Positions 1 to 9,109 of a stretch of DNA of 64,000 nucleotides are shown piece after piece (the first letter of the stretch is position 1; every line of letters starts with the position of its first letter). The notes beneath the pieces were generated by a model, which was not told the origin of the DNA, did no database searches, and worked only from the letters and a program-made list of their open reading frames with translations. Made by a program: the position numbers and the translations under genes. The stretch is from DATJPY01 sp035506135 (GTDB lineage Bacteria; Myxococcota_A; UBA9160; PR03): the NCBI GenBank assembly GCA_035506135.1, contig DATJPY010000087.1:93672-157671 (forward strand), given 5' to 3'.

Positions 1-48
1 GCCCTTCATCACCTCGTAACGGCTGGCGGACACGCATCCGATCGGTGC

Positions 49-54
49 TAGGCT
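49..54 (+). promoter_or_regulatory. Putative -10 box for the egt operon
   Basis: TAGGCT stands about 70 nt upstream of the chosen egtB start. The same hexamer or its close relative TAGCCT recurs upstream of several other genes in this window. No convincing -35 is visible, so this rests only on recurrence and position. Confidence 0.35.
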
Positions 55-126
55 GCCCAGACGCGGAGCGTCCTGCGATGGATGAGCCGCGCGGGGGGCC
101 GGAGGAAGGACGCTCGTGGAGGGGGC

Positions 127-1413
127 ATGGATCCCTCGCCCGCGGCGATCGGCGTGCGCTCGCATTTCGCGACCCTCGCGGAGCGCTTTCGCGCCGTGCG
201 CTCGGCGACCGAGCGCCTGGCGGCGCCGCTCTCGGCCGAGGACTGCGCCGCCCAGTCGATGCCGGACGCGAGCCCCGTCAAGTGGCACCTCGCGCACACG
301 AGCTGGTTCTTCGAGACCTTCGTCCTCGAGCCGGCGCTGCCCGGGTATCGGTCCTTCGACCCGGCGTTCCGAGCGCTCTTCAACTCGTACTACCAGGCCG
401 TCGGAGAGCCGTTCGCCCGGCCGCGGCGCGGACTGCTCACCCGCCCCGACCTCGACGAGGTACGCGCGTATCGCGCACACGTCGACCGGCATCTGAGCGA
501 GGTCCTCGGGCGCGGGGTCGACGGGGAGCGGGCCGCGGTGGTCGAGCTCGGCCTGCACCACGAGCAGCAGCACCAGGAGCTGATCCTGACCGACGTGAAG
601 CACCTGCTGGCGCAGAGTCCCCTGCGTCCGGCCTATCGCGACGACCTGCCCGTCGCATCCGAGTGCGGAACGAGCCCGCTGCGCTGGCACCACCACGCGG
701 CGGGCATCCGCGGGATCGGCGCGGAGCCGGCCGAGACCGCCTTCCACTTCGACAACGAGGCGCCCCGGCATCGCGTCTGGCTCGGGGCCTTCGAGCTCGC
801 CTCGCGGCCGGTGACGCAGCGGGAGTACCTCGCGTTCATGGCGGACGGCGGCTACGCGCGCCCGGAGCTCTGGCTCGCGGAGGGCTGGGACGCCGTCCAC
901 GCCCAGGGCTGGCGGGCGCCCGGCTACTGGGAGCAGCGCGAGGGCGCGTGGCTCGAGTTCACCCTCGGCGGCCTGCGTCCCCTGGCGCTCGACGCACCTG
1001 TGTGTCATCTCAGCTACTACGAGGCCGACGCCTACGCCCGCTGGGCAGGCGCGCGGCTGCCCACCGAGGCCGAGTGGGAGGTCGCCGCCGCGGGACGCGC
1101 CGTCGACGGGAACTTCGCCGACCGCGGTGGACTGCACCCGGCTCCGTCCGCCGGGGGGGGCGACGGTCCGGCGCAGCTCTTCGGTGACGTGTGGGAGTGG
1201 ACCGCGAGCCCGTACGTCGCGTATCCGGGCTATCGCCCGCCGGCGGGCGCGCTCGGCGAGTACAACGGCAAGTTCATGTGCGGCCAGCTCGTGCTGCGCG
1301 GTGGCTCGTGTCTGACGCCGGGCGGGCACGCGCGCGCCAGCTATCGGAACTTCTTCCCTCCGGCCGCGCGTTGGCAGATGAGCGGCGTGCGGCTGGCGCG
1401 GGACGCCTCGTGA
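127..1413 (+). CDS. egtB: Ergothioneine biosynthesis iron sulfoxide synthase EgtB
   Basis: EgtB is a non-heme iron enzyme that joins hercynine (trimethylhistidine) to a thiol donor with O2, giving a sulfoxide intermediate of ergothioneine. The 428-residue protein has an N-terminal DinB_2-type domain with WHLAH (His54, His57) and LHHEQQHQE (His145/His149), matching the family's iron-binding histidines. It ends in the FGE-sulfatase-like domain, with RGGSC and the typical [17 protein letters not shown] tail. ATG 127 is chosen because a GGAGGGGG run lies just upstream; an in-frame ATG at 82 would add 15 Arg/Gly-rich residues. The stop overlaps the egtD start (GTGA). No egtA or egtC is present here, and some EgtB enzymes use cysteine directly rather than gamma-glutamylcysteine. 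Confidence 0.95.
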   Translation: MDPSPAAIGVRSHFATLAERFRAVRSATERLAAPLSAEDCAAQSMPDASPVKWHLAHTSWFFETFVLEPALPGYRSFDPAFRALFNSYYQAVGEPFARPRRGLLTRPDLDEVRAYRAHVDRHLSEVLGRGVDGERAAVVELGLHHEQQHQELILTDVKHLLAQSPLRPAYRDDLPVASECGTSPLRWHHHAAGIRGIGAEPAETAFHFDNEAPRHRVWLGAFELASRPVTQREYLAFMADGGYARPELWLAEGWDAVHAQGWRAPGYWEQREGAWLEFTLGGLRPLALDAPVCHLSYYEADAYARWAGARLPTEAEWEVAAAGRAVDGNFADRGGLHPAPSAGGGDGPAQLFGDVWEWTASPYVAYPGYRPPAGALGEYNGKFMCGQLVLRGGSCLTPGGHARASYRNFFPPAARWQMSGVRLARDAS

Positions 1414-2399
1414 ACGCACCGCCGCTCGGATGGACGGCGCGCCGCGGTGCCGAGCCCGCGCTGCGCGACGTCGCGCGCGAACGCTTCCGGCGCGACGTGC
1501 TCGCGGGGCTCTCTCGGCCGCGCAAGACGCTGCCCTGCAAGTACCTCTACGACGAGCGCGGCTCGGCGCTCTTCGAGCGCATCTGCGAGCTCGACGAGTA
1601 CTATCCGACGCGCACGGAGCTGGCGATCCTGGAGGCCCACGCGGGAGAGATGGCGGAGCGACTCGGCGCGCAGTGCCTCCTCGTCGAGTACGGGAGTGGC
1701 AGCAGCCGCAAGACGCGGCTGCTCCTCGATCGCCTACGCGATCCGGTCGCGTACGTGCCGATCGACATCTCGAGCGACGCGCTCGGCGCCTCGGCGCGCT
1801 CCCTCGCCGCCGCGTATCCGTCGCTCGAGGTGCTGCCGGTGTGCGCCGACTACACCGAGGCGCTCGAGCTGCCGCGGCCGGCGCGTTCCGCGGCGCGCCG
1901 CGGCGTCTTCTTCCCGGGCTCGACGATCGGGAACTTCACGCCCCCGGAGGCCCAGCGCTTCCTCGGGCGCATGGCGCGGGTCGCCGGTCCGCGCGGCGGC
2001 CTGCTGATCGGCGTCGACCTGCGGAAGGACCGCGGGCGCCTCGAGCCCGCCTACGACGACGCGCTCGGCGTGACCGCCGCCTTCAACAAGAACCTGCTCG
2101 AGCGCATCAACCGCGAGCTCGGCGCCGACTTCGACGTCGACCGCTTCCGCCACCGCGCGTACTGGAACGCGCCGGCCGGCCGCGTCGAGATGCACCTCGT
2201 CAGCGAGATCGAGCAGTCGGTCGGGCTCGTGGGCTCCCGCTTCCACTTCGAGGCCGGCGAGGCGATCCACACGGAGAACTCGTACAAGTACGAGCTCGCC
2301 CACTTCGCGGCACTGGCCGCTCAGGCCGGGCTGGCGGTGCGCAGGGTGTGGACCGACGCCGAGGCGCTCTTCAGCGTGCAGTACCTGACGGTGGCGTAG
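1410..2399 (+). CDS. egtD: L-histidine N-alpha-methyltransferase EgtD
   Basis: EgtD is the SAM-dependent enzyme that trimethylates histidine to hercynine, the first step of ergothioneine synthesis. The 329-residue protein is typical in length. Early on it has the family region [18 protein letters not shown], then the SAM loop [10 protein letters not shown], then [10 protein letters not shown], and a C-terminal ENSYKY region. The GTG start at 1410 overlaps the egtB stop by 4 bp, so translation is probably coupled. Together with EgtB it supplies the two core reactions; a C-S lyase (EgtE) is not encoded nearby. Confidence 0.95.
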   Translation: MNAPPLGWTARRGAEPALRDVARERFRRDVLAGLSRPRKTLPCKYLYDERGSALFERICELDEYYPTRTELAILEAHAGEMAERLGAQCLLVEYGSGSSRKTRLLLDRLRDPVAYVPIDISSDALGASARSLAAAYPSLEVLPVCADYTEALELPRPARSAARRGVFFPGSTIGNFTPPEAQRFLGRMARVAGPRGGLLIGVDLRKDRGRLEPAYDDALGVTAAFNKNLLERINRELGADFDVDRFRHRAYWNAPAGRVEMHLVSEIEQSVGLVGSRFHFEAGEAIHTENSYKYELAHFAALAAQAGLAVRRVWTDAEALFSVQYLTVA

Positions 2400-2404
2400 C
2401 GTCG

Positions 2405-4708
2405 TTGGCGGGAGCGCAACGGATCGAGGCGGCGGGCGGTCTCGCGCTCGAGATCGCGGGCGGCGCGGCGCGCATCGGCTGGCGCGAGCCCGACTGGCTC
2501 GGGCCCCTCGGGCTCTGCATCCGCGCGGATGGGGGCGGCGCGTCGCCCCGGATCGCCGGCGCGAGACACTTCGAAGGTGCGGACGACCTCGGCGTGTTCG
2601 AGGCCCTCGATCTGGTCTGGGACCCGGCTCCGCCGCTCGCCGTCCGCACCGAGGCGCGCGCGTATCGCGAGCGACCGGTCCTGGTGCTGCGGCTCGAGGC
2701 GTCGGCGGAGCTGGTCGATCTGGCGACGCGCGCCTTCGACGAGCCGGCCGTGGCGTGGCCGTGGCTTCGCCCGGCGCAGCGCGCGGCGGGTGGAGTCCCC
2801 GACGGCACCCGCGCCTTCGGCCACCAGTACACCGAGTTCGCGATGCCGACGCAGTCGGATCCCTCGCTCGCCGGCTTCTTCCTGCTGCCCTTCCGCCCTG
2901 CGGTCGTGGAGCCGCTCTGGCTGCTGGCTCCCGACGGACGCGCGCTGCTGCTCGCTCCGATCGATGGCTTCCACGAGCAGGTGATCGCGGTGCCCCGGTC
3001 GGGCGAGGCGGCCGCGGCAGGCGTGCGCTGCGGCTGGCACGGCGACCTCGACCGCGTCCCGGCGGGCTTCGCCACCGAGCTGGCCGTCTGGGCGGGCAGC
3101 GGTCCGCGCGCCAGCCTCGACGCCTGGGGTGGCTTCCTCCGCGAGCGACACCGGACGGTGAGGCCCGGCCGCTACGCGGACGCGCTCGGCGCGCGCCTCT
3201 CCTACTGGACCGACAACGGCGCCGCGTACTGGTATCGGAGCGAGCCGGGGAAGGGCGTCGAGGGCACGCTGGTGGCGGCGGCCGAGTCGCTGCGCGCGGC
3301 TCGTGTCCCGTTCGGCGCCTTCCAGCTCGATTCGTGGTTCTACCCGCACGAGAAGCTGCGGCCGTTCGACCTCGACGACGAGTACGCGGTGCCGCCGACG
3401 GGGCTCCTCACCTGGGAGCCGCGCCCGGACATCCTGCCGGGCGGCATCCCCGCGCTGCGCGCGGAGCTCGGCGACCCGCCGCTGGTGACGCACTGCCGCC
3501 ACTTCGCGAGCGCCTCGCCGTACTTCGAGCACTTCGAGGCGTGGCGCGACGGCGAACGCGCCCACCCGACCGGGCCCGCGCTCTACGAGCGCCTGCTCGA
3601 CCAGGCTGCCGGCTGGGGAGTCGAGACCTTCGAGCACGACTGGCTCGTCGAGTGCTTCCTCGGCGTGCGTGGGCTGCGCGAGGTGCCGGGCCGCGCGCGC
3701 GCCTGGCAGGAAGGGCTCGATCGCGCGGCGCGCGAGCGCGGCATGACGCTTCAGTGGTGCATGGCGTCGCCCGCCGATTTCCTCCAGACGGTGACGCTCC
3801 AGAATGTCACCTCCATCCGCACCAGCGGAGACTACCGGTACCTGATCGGCCCCGCGGCGCTCTGGGCGTGGTTCCTGTACGGGAACGCGCTGGCGCGCGC
3901 GCTCGGTCTCCTCCCCTACAAGGACGTGTTCCTCTCGAGCCGCGACGGTTCCGGGCTCGACGGCGATCCGCACGCCGAGGTGGAGGCGCTGCTCGCCGCG
4001 CTCTCCGCGGGTCCGGTCGGGATCGGCGATCGCATCGGTCGCAGCGACCGCGCGCTGATCCTGCGCACCTGCCGCGAGGACGGCGTGCTGGTGAAGGCCG
4101 ATGCGCCGATCGCGGCCCTCGATCGCTCGTTCCGCGGACACGCGGTGCTCGAGCCGAACCCCCTGATCGGCGCGACCCACTCCGAGCATCCGGCGGGCCG
4201 CTGGCACTACGTGGCGAGCCTGAACGCGTGGCGCGGCCAGGGTCCGCTTCGGTTCCGCGTCGCGCTCGCCGATCTCGGAGCGCAAGCGCCCGCGGCTCCG
4301 GTCGTCGCGTTCGACTGGCGCAGCGGTCGCGCCGCGCGCATCGATCCCGGCGGCGGCTTCGACCTCGAGCTGGCGCCGCTCGACTGGGATTACCGGGTGC
4401 TGTGTCCCCTGCTGGCCGGCGAGATCGCCGTGCTCGGCGATCCGACCCGCTACGCGACCGCCGGCGATCGGCGGATCGCGGGGATCCGGTCGACCGGGAG
4501 CGGCGCGGCGCTCGACGTCGCCGGCGCGCCCGGTGAGCGCGTGCGCGTCGCAGGCTGGGCGGCGCGGCGCCCAGCGCGCGCGGCGGGCTGGGAGCCGCGC
4601 GGCGCGCTCTCGCCGGACCTCTCGTGGGACGGCGCGGCGCAGCGCTTCGAGCTCGCCCTCGAGCTCGGCCCGAGCGGCTGGGCGCGCCTGCGGATCGACG
4701 CGGGATGA
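2405..4708 (+). CDS. GH36/clan GH-D-like glycoside hydrolase
   Basis: This 767-residue protein looks like an alpha-galactosidase-type (GH36/clan GH-D) enzyme: an N-terminal beta-rich domain, a central barrel and a C-terminal beta domain. Barrel landmarks include LSYWTDNGAAYWY, FGAFQLDSWFYPHEKL, VETFEHDWLVE and SIRTSGDYR. The Asp of EHDW is a candidate nucleophile and that of SGDYR a candidate acid/base, by analogy only. No signal peptide is visible, so it is probably cytoplasmic. The first usable start is TTG 2405, 5 bp after the egtD stop, with no good Shine-Dalgarno. Its stop overlaps the sugar-kinase start, suggesting a glycan salvage pair. Substrate is unknown. Confidence 0.6.
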   Translation: MAGAQRIEAAGGLALEIAGGAARIGWREPDWLGPLGLCIRADGGGASPRIAGARHFEGADDLGVFEALDLVWDPAPPLAVRTEARAYRERPVLVLRLEASAELVDLATRAFDEPAVAWPWLRPAQRAAGGVPDGTRAFGHQYTEFAMPTQSDPSLAGFFLLPFRPAVVEPLWLLAPDGRALLLAPIDGFHEQVIAVPRSGEAAAAGVRCGWHGDLDRVPAGFATELAVWAGSGPRASLDAWGGFLRERHRTVRPGRYADALGARLSYWTDNGAAYWYRSEPGKGVEGTLVAAAESLRAARVPFGAFQLDSWFYPHEKLRPFDLDDEYAVPPTGLLTWEPRPDILPGGIPALRAELGDPPLVTHCRHFASASPYFEHFEAWRDGERAHPTGPALYERLLDQAAGWGVETFEHDWLVECFLGVRGLREVPGRARAWQEGLDRAARERGMTLQWCMASPADFLQTVTLQNVTSIRTSGDYRYLIGPAALWAWFLYGNALARALGLLPYKDVFLSSRDGSGLDGDPHAEVEALLAALSAGPVGIGDRIGRSDRALILRTCREDGVLVKADAPIAALDRSFRGHAVLEPNPLIGATHSEHPAGRWHYVASLNAWRGQGPLRFRVALADLGAQAPAAPVVAFDWRSGRAARIDPGGGFDLELAPLDWDYRVLCPLLAGEIAVLGDPTRYATAGDRRIAGIRSTGSGAALDVAGAPGERVRVAGWAARRPARAAGWEPRGALSPDLSWDGAAQRFELALELGPSGWARLRIDAG

Positions 4709-5712
4709 GCCGGGTGCGCACGGTCGTCGCCAGCGCGCCCGCGCGGGCCAACCTGATCGGGAACCCCTCCGATCTCTACGGCGGCGCCGTGCTCGCCTGC
4801 TCGGTGGCCTGTCGCGCGCGGGTCGCGCTGACGTCGGCCCCCCGCCTCGAGCTGGCGGTCGGCGGCGACGTCGCGCGCGTCGACGGCCGTGGCGACCTCG
4901 CGCTCCGGGGCGACGTCTTCGACGTGGCGCGCGCGGCGCTCGCGTCGGAGCCGGACCTCCCGGCGGCGCGCGTCGCCTACGAGAGCGAGATTCCCTTCGG
5001 CAGCGGCCTCGCGGGCTCTACGGCGCTCCTCGCCGCGCTCCTGCGCGCGCTCGCGGCCTGGCGCGGCGATTCGCCCGGTCCCTACGACGCCGCCGAGCGC
5101 TCGCGGTCGGTGGAGCGCGACCTGCTCGGCGTCGCGTGCGGCTGGGTCGACCACTATCTGTGCAGCTTCGGCGGCCTCCGCTACGTCGATCTGCGCGGCA
5201 AGCAGCACGAGGGGCGCCCGCCGGGCGAGCCGTTCGCGACGGTCGAGGACCTCGCCGCCTTCGTGCCGCACCTGCCGTTCGTGCTCGCCTTCACGGGGGT
5301 GTCGCACCGGTCGGGCTCGGTGCACGGCCCGATCCGCGCGCGCTGGGAGCGCGGCGAGTCGGAGGTGGTGAAGGCCTACGAGCGCGTCGGCGAGATCGCT
5401 CGCGAGGGCAAGACCGCGCTGCTGCGCGCCGACTGGGAGCGCCTCGGCGCGCTCATGAACGAGAATCACGCGATCCAGCGCCGGCTCGGCGGCTCGGGCG
5501 AAGCGAACGAGCGCCTCGTCGGCGCGGCCCTCGGGGCCGGCGCGCTCGGCGCCAAGCTGGCGGGCGCCGGCGGGGGCGGCACCATCGTCGCGCTCTGGCC
5601 CCGCGGCGACGCCGCGCCGCTCGAGTCCGCGCTGCGCGCCGCCGGCGCCGCGTCGCTGCATCGACCCGAGGTGTGTGCCGGCGTCGCGCTCGAACGCGAC
5701 GACGACGTCTAG
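4705..5712 (+). CDS. GHMP-family sugar kinase (glucuronokinase-like)
   Basis: GHMP kinases phosphorylate sugars or mevalonate with ATP. The 335-residue protein opens with ARANLIGNPSDLYGG, resembling the glucuronokinase/galactokinase-type first motif. It carries the ATP-binding glycine-rich loop IPFGSGLAGSTALL near residue 95 and the third motif KLAGAGGGGTIVAL near the C-terminus. The ATG at 4705 overlaps the preceding stop (ATGA), implying co-translation with the glycosidase; its substrate may be the sugar that enzyme releases. Glucuronate, galactose and heptose phosphates are all possible. Confidence 0.8.
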   Translation: MSRVRTVVASAPARANLIGNPSDLYGGAVLACSVACRARVALTSAPRLELAVGGDVARVDGRGDLALRGDVFDVARAALASEPDLPAARVAYESEIPFGSGLAGSTALLAALLRALAAWRGDSPGPYDAAERSRSVERDLLGVACGWVDHYLCSFGGLRYVDLRGKQHEGRPPGEPFATVEDLAAFVPHLPFVLAFTGVSHRSGSVHGPIRARWERGESEVVKAYERVGEIAREGKTALLRADWERLGALMNENHAIQRRLGGSGEANERLVGAALGAGALGAKLAGAGGGGTIVALWPRGDAAPLESALRAAGAASLHRPEVCAGVALERDDDV

Positions 5713-5721
5713 GAGGAAGCC

Positions 5722-6576
5722 TTGGCCTACGAGACCCTGCTGACCGATCTCCGCGACCGCGTGCTGACGGTCACGCTGAATCGCCCGGAGCGGCTCAACG
5801 CCTTCACCACCCAGATGATGCTCGACTGGCTCCATCTGCTCGACGCGATCGACGCCGACGACGAGGTGCGCGCCGTGATCGTCACCGGCGCCGGCCGCGG
5901 CTTCTGTGCCGGCGCCGACCTCGGCGGCGGCGGCGAGACCTTCGATGCCAGCCGCGAGACGCGCATCGACGAGCACCGCGACGGGGGCGGGCGCGTCACG
6001 CTCCGGCTCTTCGAGTGCCGGAAGCCCGTCATTGCGGCGATCAACGGGCCCGCGGTGGGCGTCGGCGTCACCATGACGCTGCCCATGGACGTGCGGCTGG
6101 CGAGCGAGGAGGCGCGCTTCGGCTTCGTCTTCGCGCGCCGCGGCATCGTGCCCGAGGCCGCGAGCTCCTGGTTCCTGCCGCGCGTGGTCGGGATCTCGCA
6201 GGCGATGGAGTGGGTCGCGACCGGGCGCGTCTTCGGCGCCGCCGAGGCGCTGGCCGGGCGGCTGGTCTCGCGGGTGCTGCCGCCGGCGGAGCTGCTCCCG
6301 GCGGCGCGCGCGCTGGCGCGCGAGATCGCCGACAACACGAGCGCGGTGTCGGTGGCGCTGGCGCGCCAGATGCTCTGGAAGATGCTCGGCGCCGACCACC
6401 CGATGGCGGCGCACCGGGTCGACTCGAAGGCGATCTACTCGATGGGGCGCTCGGCCGACGCCTACGAGGGCGTGCAGAGCTTCCTCGAGAAGCGGCCGCC
6501 GCGCTTCGCGATGAAGGTGTCGAGCGAGATGCCGGCCTTCTTCCCGTGGGAGAAGGAGCGCACCTTCTCCGAGTAG
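5722..6576 (+). CDS. Enoyl-CoA hydratase/isomerase family protein
   Basis: This 284-residue crotonase-fold protein would hydrate or isomerise an acyl-CoA. It shows LNRPERLNAF, the oxyanion-hole region FCAGADLGGGG, and PVIAAINGPAVGVGVTMTLPMD. FARRGIVPEAASSWFLPR carries the usual catalytic-region Glu. The start is TTG at 5722, decided by a perfect AGGAGG at 5711-5716. It follows the sugar kinase by 9 bp and probably shares its transcript, although no metabolic link is evident. The stop is 1 bp from the stop of the convergent GFA gene. Confidence 0.9.
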   Translation: MAYETLLTDLRDRVLTVTLNRPERLNAFTTQMMLDWLHLLDAIDADDEVRAVIVTGAGRGFCAGADLGGGGETFDASRETRIDEHRDGGGRVTLRLFECRKPVIAAINGPAVGVGVTMTLPMDVRLASEEARFGFVFARRGIVPEAASSWFLPRVVGISQAMEWVATGRVFGAAEALAGRLVSRVLPPAELLPAARALAREIADNTSAVSVALARQMLWKMLGADHPMAAHRVDSKAIYSMGRSADAYEGVQSFLEKRPPRFAMKVSSEMPAFFPWEKERTFSE

Positions 6577-6577
6577 A

Positions 6578-7414
6578 TCACGCGGGCGCGCCCTCGGGAT
6601 GCCGGGGGAGCGCGTCGGCGATCTCGAACCACGGTGCCTTGCTGCCGACGAAGATGTGCTCGCGCGGGCGGATGCCGGGGTCGTCGTCGAGCGCGGCCAT
6701 GGGCGTGACGACGTAGTCGCGGCTCGCATCGACGCGCGGGACCTTGGACCCGCAGCTCCCGCAGAACCACTGCGCGAAGAATTTCGCGTCGGGCAGCTTG
6801 AACTTGACGACCCGGTCGGCGCCGCGCTCGAAGCGGAGCTCGGCGACGCGGTTCGCCATGTTCGAGGCGTGCGCCGCCGAGCGTGCCTTGCGACAGCGGC
6901 TGCAGTGGCAGTGGCGCGCGAAGAAGGGCGGCGCGTCGAGCGCGAAGGCGACGGCGCCGCAATTGCAGCTCCCGTGGATCGCGGCGCCCGCGTGCGCGTG
7001 CGGCCGATCGGGCAGCACCGGGGCGTCGATGCCCGGCGGGTAGGCATCGAAGCGCGGGAGGGCGTCCGGGATGTCGTACCAGCCCGCCTTCGACGCGGCG
7101 AAGATGTGGGCCTGCGGGCGGACGCCGGGATCTCCGTCGAGGTTGCCGGCGGGCAGGAACACCGTGCCCTCGAACGGATCTCCGGGCACCACCGAGCCGC
7201 AGCGCGCGCAGAAGCCGCGGAAGAAGCCGGGCGACGACTCCCACCTCCCGATCGGCCCGCCGCGCAGTCGGAATCCCGCGGCCGGCGCCATCGCGTAGGT
7301 CGCGAACGCCGCGCCGTGCGCCTTGCGACACCGCGAGCAGTGGCAGTGCGACATCCGGTCGAGCGGGCCGTCGATCTCCCAGGTGATGCCTCCGCACAGA
7401 CAGCTCGACTGCAT
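6578..7414 (-). CDS. Tandem two-domain GFA family protein
   Basis: GFA (glutathione-dependent formaldehyde-activating) domains are small zinc-binding folds. This 278-residue protein holds two complete copies. The first (about 1-130) has CLCGGITWEI, HCHCSRCRK and CARCGS. The second (about 145-270) has CNCGAVAF, HCHCSRCRK and CGSCGSKV. Each copy carries the set of seven cysteines expected for two zinc sites. Most family members have one domain, so this is a fusion or internal duplication. ATG at 7414 has an AAGGAGGAGGG ribosome-binding site. True formaldehyde activity is unproven for most GFA proteins. Confidence 0.88.
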   Translation of the reverse strand: MQSSCLCGGITWEIDGPLDRMSHCHCSRCRKAHGAAFATYAMAPAAGFRLRGGPIGRWESSPGFFRGFCARCGSVVPGDPFEGTVFLPAGNLDGDPGVRPQAHIFAASKAGWYDIPDALPRFDAYPPGIDAPVLPDRPHAHAGAAIHGSCNCGAVAFALDAPPFFARHCHCSRCRKARSAAHASNMANRVAELRFERGADRVVKFKLPDAKFFAQWFCGSCGSKVPRVDASRDYVVTPMAALDDDPGIRPREHIFVGSKAPWFEIADALPRHPEGAPA

Positions 7415-7431
7415 GGACCCTCCTCCTTCCC

Positions 7432-8187
7432 TCATCCTTCCAACCCGTAGCGACCGTGCCGACGCGCCGCACAGTGGATCGACACGCCGAAGGGCAGCGC
7501 CATCCGCCGCCAGCCCGCGGCCTCGATGCGCATGGCGGCGTCGAGGAGCGTGTTGCGCGGGCCACCGGGCGGTGCGACCGGGTCGAAGTCGCGGCCCTCG
7601 GGCGAGAGCCCGAGGCGCCGCGCCGCCCACACCGCCGGGAAGAGCAGCGTGTTCCAGTGCGTGAGCCGCAGCACCTCGAAGCCGCTGGCCTCGACGAGCC
7701 GGCGCAGATCGCGCGCGCGGAAGCGGCGCGCCGTCATCACGGCGTGGTCGTGCGCGCTCCACAGCGCGTCCGAGGCCGGCACGTCGAGCAGCAGCAGCCC
7801 GCCGGGCCGGAGCACGCGGTGGCACTCTCCGAGGGCGACGGCCGGGTCGGCCACCCACTGGTGGTAGATCACCGACGCCGAGAGCACGACCTCGAAGGAG
7901 CCCTCGGCGAAGGGGAGGGCGCTCACGTCGCCGCGCACCAGCGCGCGCAGCCCACGGCGCCGGCAGTGCGCCAGCGCCGCGTCGGCCCGGTCGAGCCCGA
8001 CGCGGGCGCCGGGGCCGGGCAGGTGCGCGAGGTTGCCGCCGGTGCCGCAGCCCGCGTCGAGGATCGCCGCCTCGCGCCATCCCGGCTGGAAGCGCTCGAG
8101 ATGCCACCGCAGCACCCGCCGCAGCGCGAGATACCACCAGTGCGCCGCCTCGACACGGAACAGCGTCTCGTACTCGCCCGGCTGCAT
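7432..8187 (-). CDS. Class I SAM-dependent methyltransferase
   Basis: The 251-residue protein has the SAM-binding motif I ILDAGCGTGGNLAHL, the acidic loop GLDRADAAL, motif III-like ALPFAEGSFEVVLSASVIYH, and LRPGGLLLLDVP. These match Methyltransf_11-type enzymes that act on small molecules or lipids. A WWYLALRR segment near the N-terminus is common in polyprenyl/sugar methyltransferase relatives. It sits between the GFA and CDF genes on the minus strand with short gaps (3-17 bp), so it is probably co-transcribed. Substrate unknown. Confidence 0.85.
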   Translation of the reverse strand: MQPGEYETLFRVEAAHWWYLALRRVLRWHLERFQPGWREAAILDAGCGTGGNLAHLPGPGARVGLDRADAALAHCRRRGLRALVRGDVSALPFAEGSFEVVLSASVIYHQWVADPAVALGECHRVLRPGGLLLLDVPASDALWSAHDHAVMTARRFRARDLRRLVEASGFEVLRLTHWNTLLFPAVWAARRLGLSPEGRDFDPVAPPGGPRNTLLDAAMRIEAAGWRRMALPFGVSIHCAARRHGRYGLEG

Positions 8188-8190
8188 CGG

Positions 8191-9105
8191 CTATGCGGCG
8201 GGTCGCGTCACGTCGGGCTCGAGGTAGATGACGCGGGCCTCCGGGACCTCGGCCCGCACGCGCGCCTCCACCCCGTCGATGCTGCGCGCGAGCGCCGCGA
8301 CGTCGAGGTCGGCGGCAAACTCGAGCTTGGCGCCGAGCAGCAGCTCGTCGGGTCCGAGGTGCAGCGTGCGCATGTGGATCAGGCGGCGCACCGAAGGGGC
8401 CGACTCGATCGCGGCCCGGATGCGCGCCTCGACAGCGGACGACGCGGCCTCGCCGATCAGCAGGCTCTTCATCTCGGTGGCGAGCACGGCCGCGATCGCG
8501 CCGAGCAGGAGCCCGATCGCGATGCTCCCGACCGCGTCGAAGCGCGCCTCGCCGGTCGCGACCGCGAGCGCGACGCCCGCGAGGGCGAAGCCGAGGCCGA
8601 GCAGCGCGCCGACGTCCTCGAGCAGCACCACGGGCAGCTCGGGGCTCTTGGCGCGCCGCACGAAGCTCCACCAGCCCTCGGTGCCGCGCACCGCGTTCGC
8701 CTCGCGCGCGGCGGTGCGCAGCGAGAAGCTCTCGAGGGCGATCGCCGCGAGCAGCACCGCGAAGGCCCAGGCCGGCGAGTCGATCACGTGCGGATGCAGG
8801 AGCTTCTCGACGCCTTCGGCGACCGCGAAGATCGCGCCGAGGCTGAAGAGCAGCATCGCGACGACGAAGGCCCAGAAGTAGCGCTCGCGGCCGTAGCCGA
8901 ACGGATGCTGCAGGCTCGGCGCCCGGCGCGCGCGCCGCGCGCCGAGCAGGAGCAGCGCCTGGTTGCCCGTGTCGGCGAGCGAGTGCACCGACTCGGCCAG
9001 CATCGAGGCGGCGCCGGTCGCCAGGAAGGCCGCGAACTTCGCGGCGGCGATCCCGAGGTTGGCGAGGAACGCGGCGATGACCGCCCGCTGGCTGCCCTCG
9101 TGCAC
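8191..9105 (-). CDS. Cation diffusion facilitator transporter
   Basis: This is a CDF-family inner-membrane metal/proton antiporter of about 304 residues. Several membrane spans carry the metal-site motifs HSLADTGNQ (HxxxD) and LEDVGALLG (ExxxD-type). They are followed by the cytoplasmic ferredoxin-like domain with IHMRTLHLGPDELLL. GTG 9105 is preferred over an ATG at 9165, because the latter would run into the upstream prenyltransferase and adds a non-homologous Arg/Ser-rich leader. It starts 4 bp after the UbiA stop. The metal (Zn, Fe, Mn, Co) cannot be assigned. Confidence 0.88.
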   Translation of the reverse strand: MHEGSQRAVIAAFLANLGIAAAKFAAFLATGAASMLAESVHSLADTGNQALLLLGARRARRAPSLQHPFGYGRERYFWAFVVAMLLFSLGAIFAVAEGVEKLLHPHVIDSPAWAFAVLLAAIALESFSLRTAAREANAVRGTEGWWSFVRRAKSPELPVVLLEDVGALLGLGFALAGVALAVATGEARFDAVGSIAIGLLLGAIAAVLATEMKSLLIGEAASSAVEARIRAAIESAPSVRRLIHMRTLHLGPDELLLGAKLEFAADLDVAALARSIDGVEARVRAEVPEARVIYLEPDVTRPAA

Positions 9106-9109
9106 GGCT

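Noticed and set aside
1..33. Possible start (GTG at 33, minus strand) of a gene leaving the window
   Set aside because: Only about eleven codons are visible and no ribosome-binding site precedes the GTG, so coding cannot be supported.
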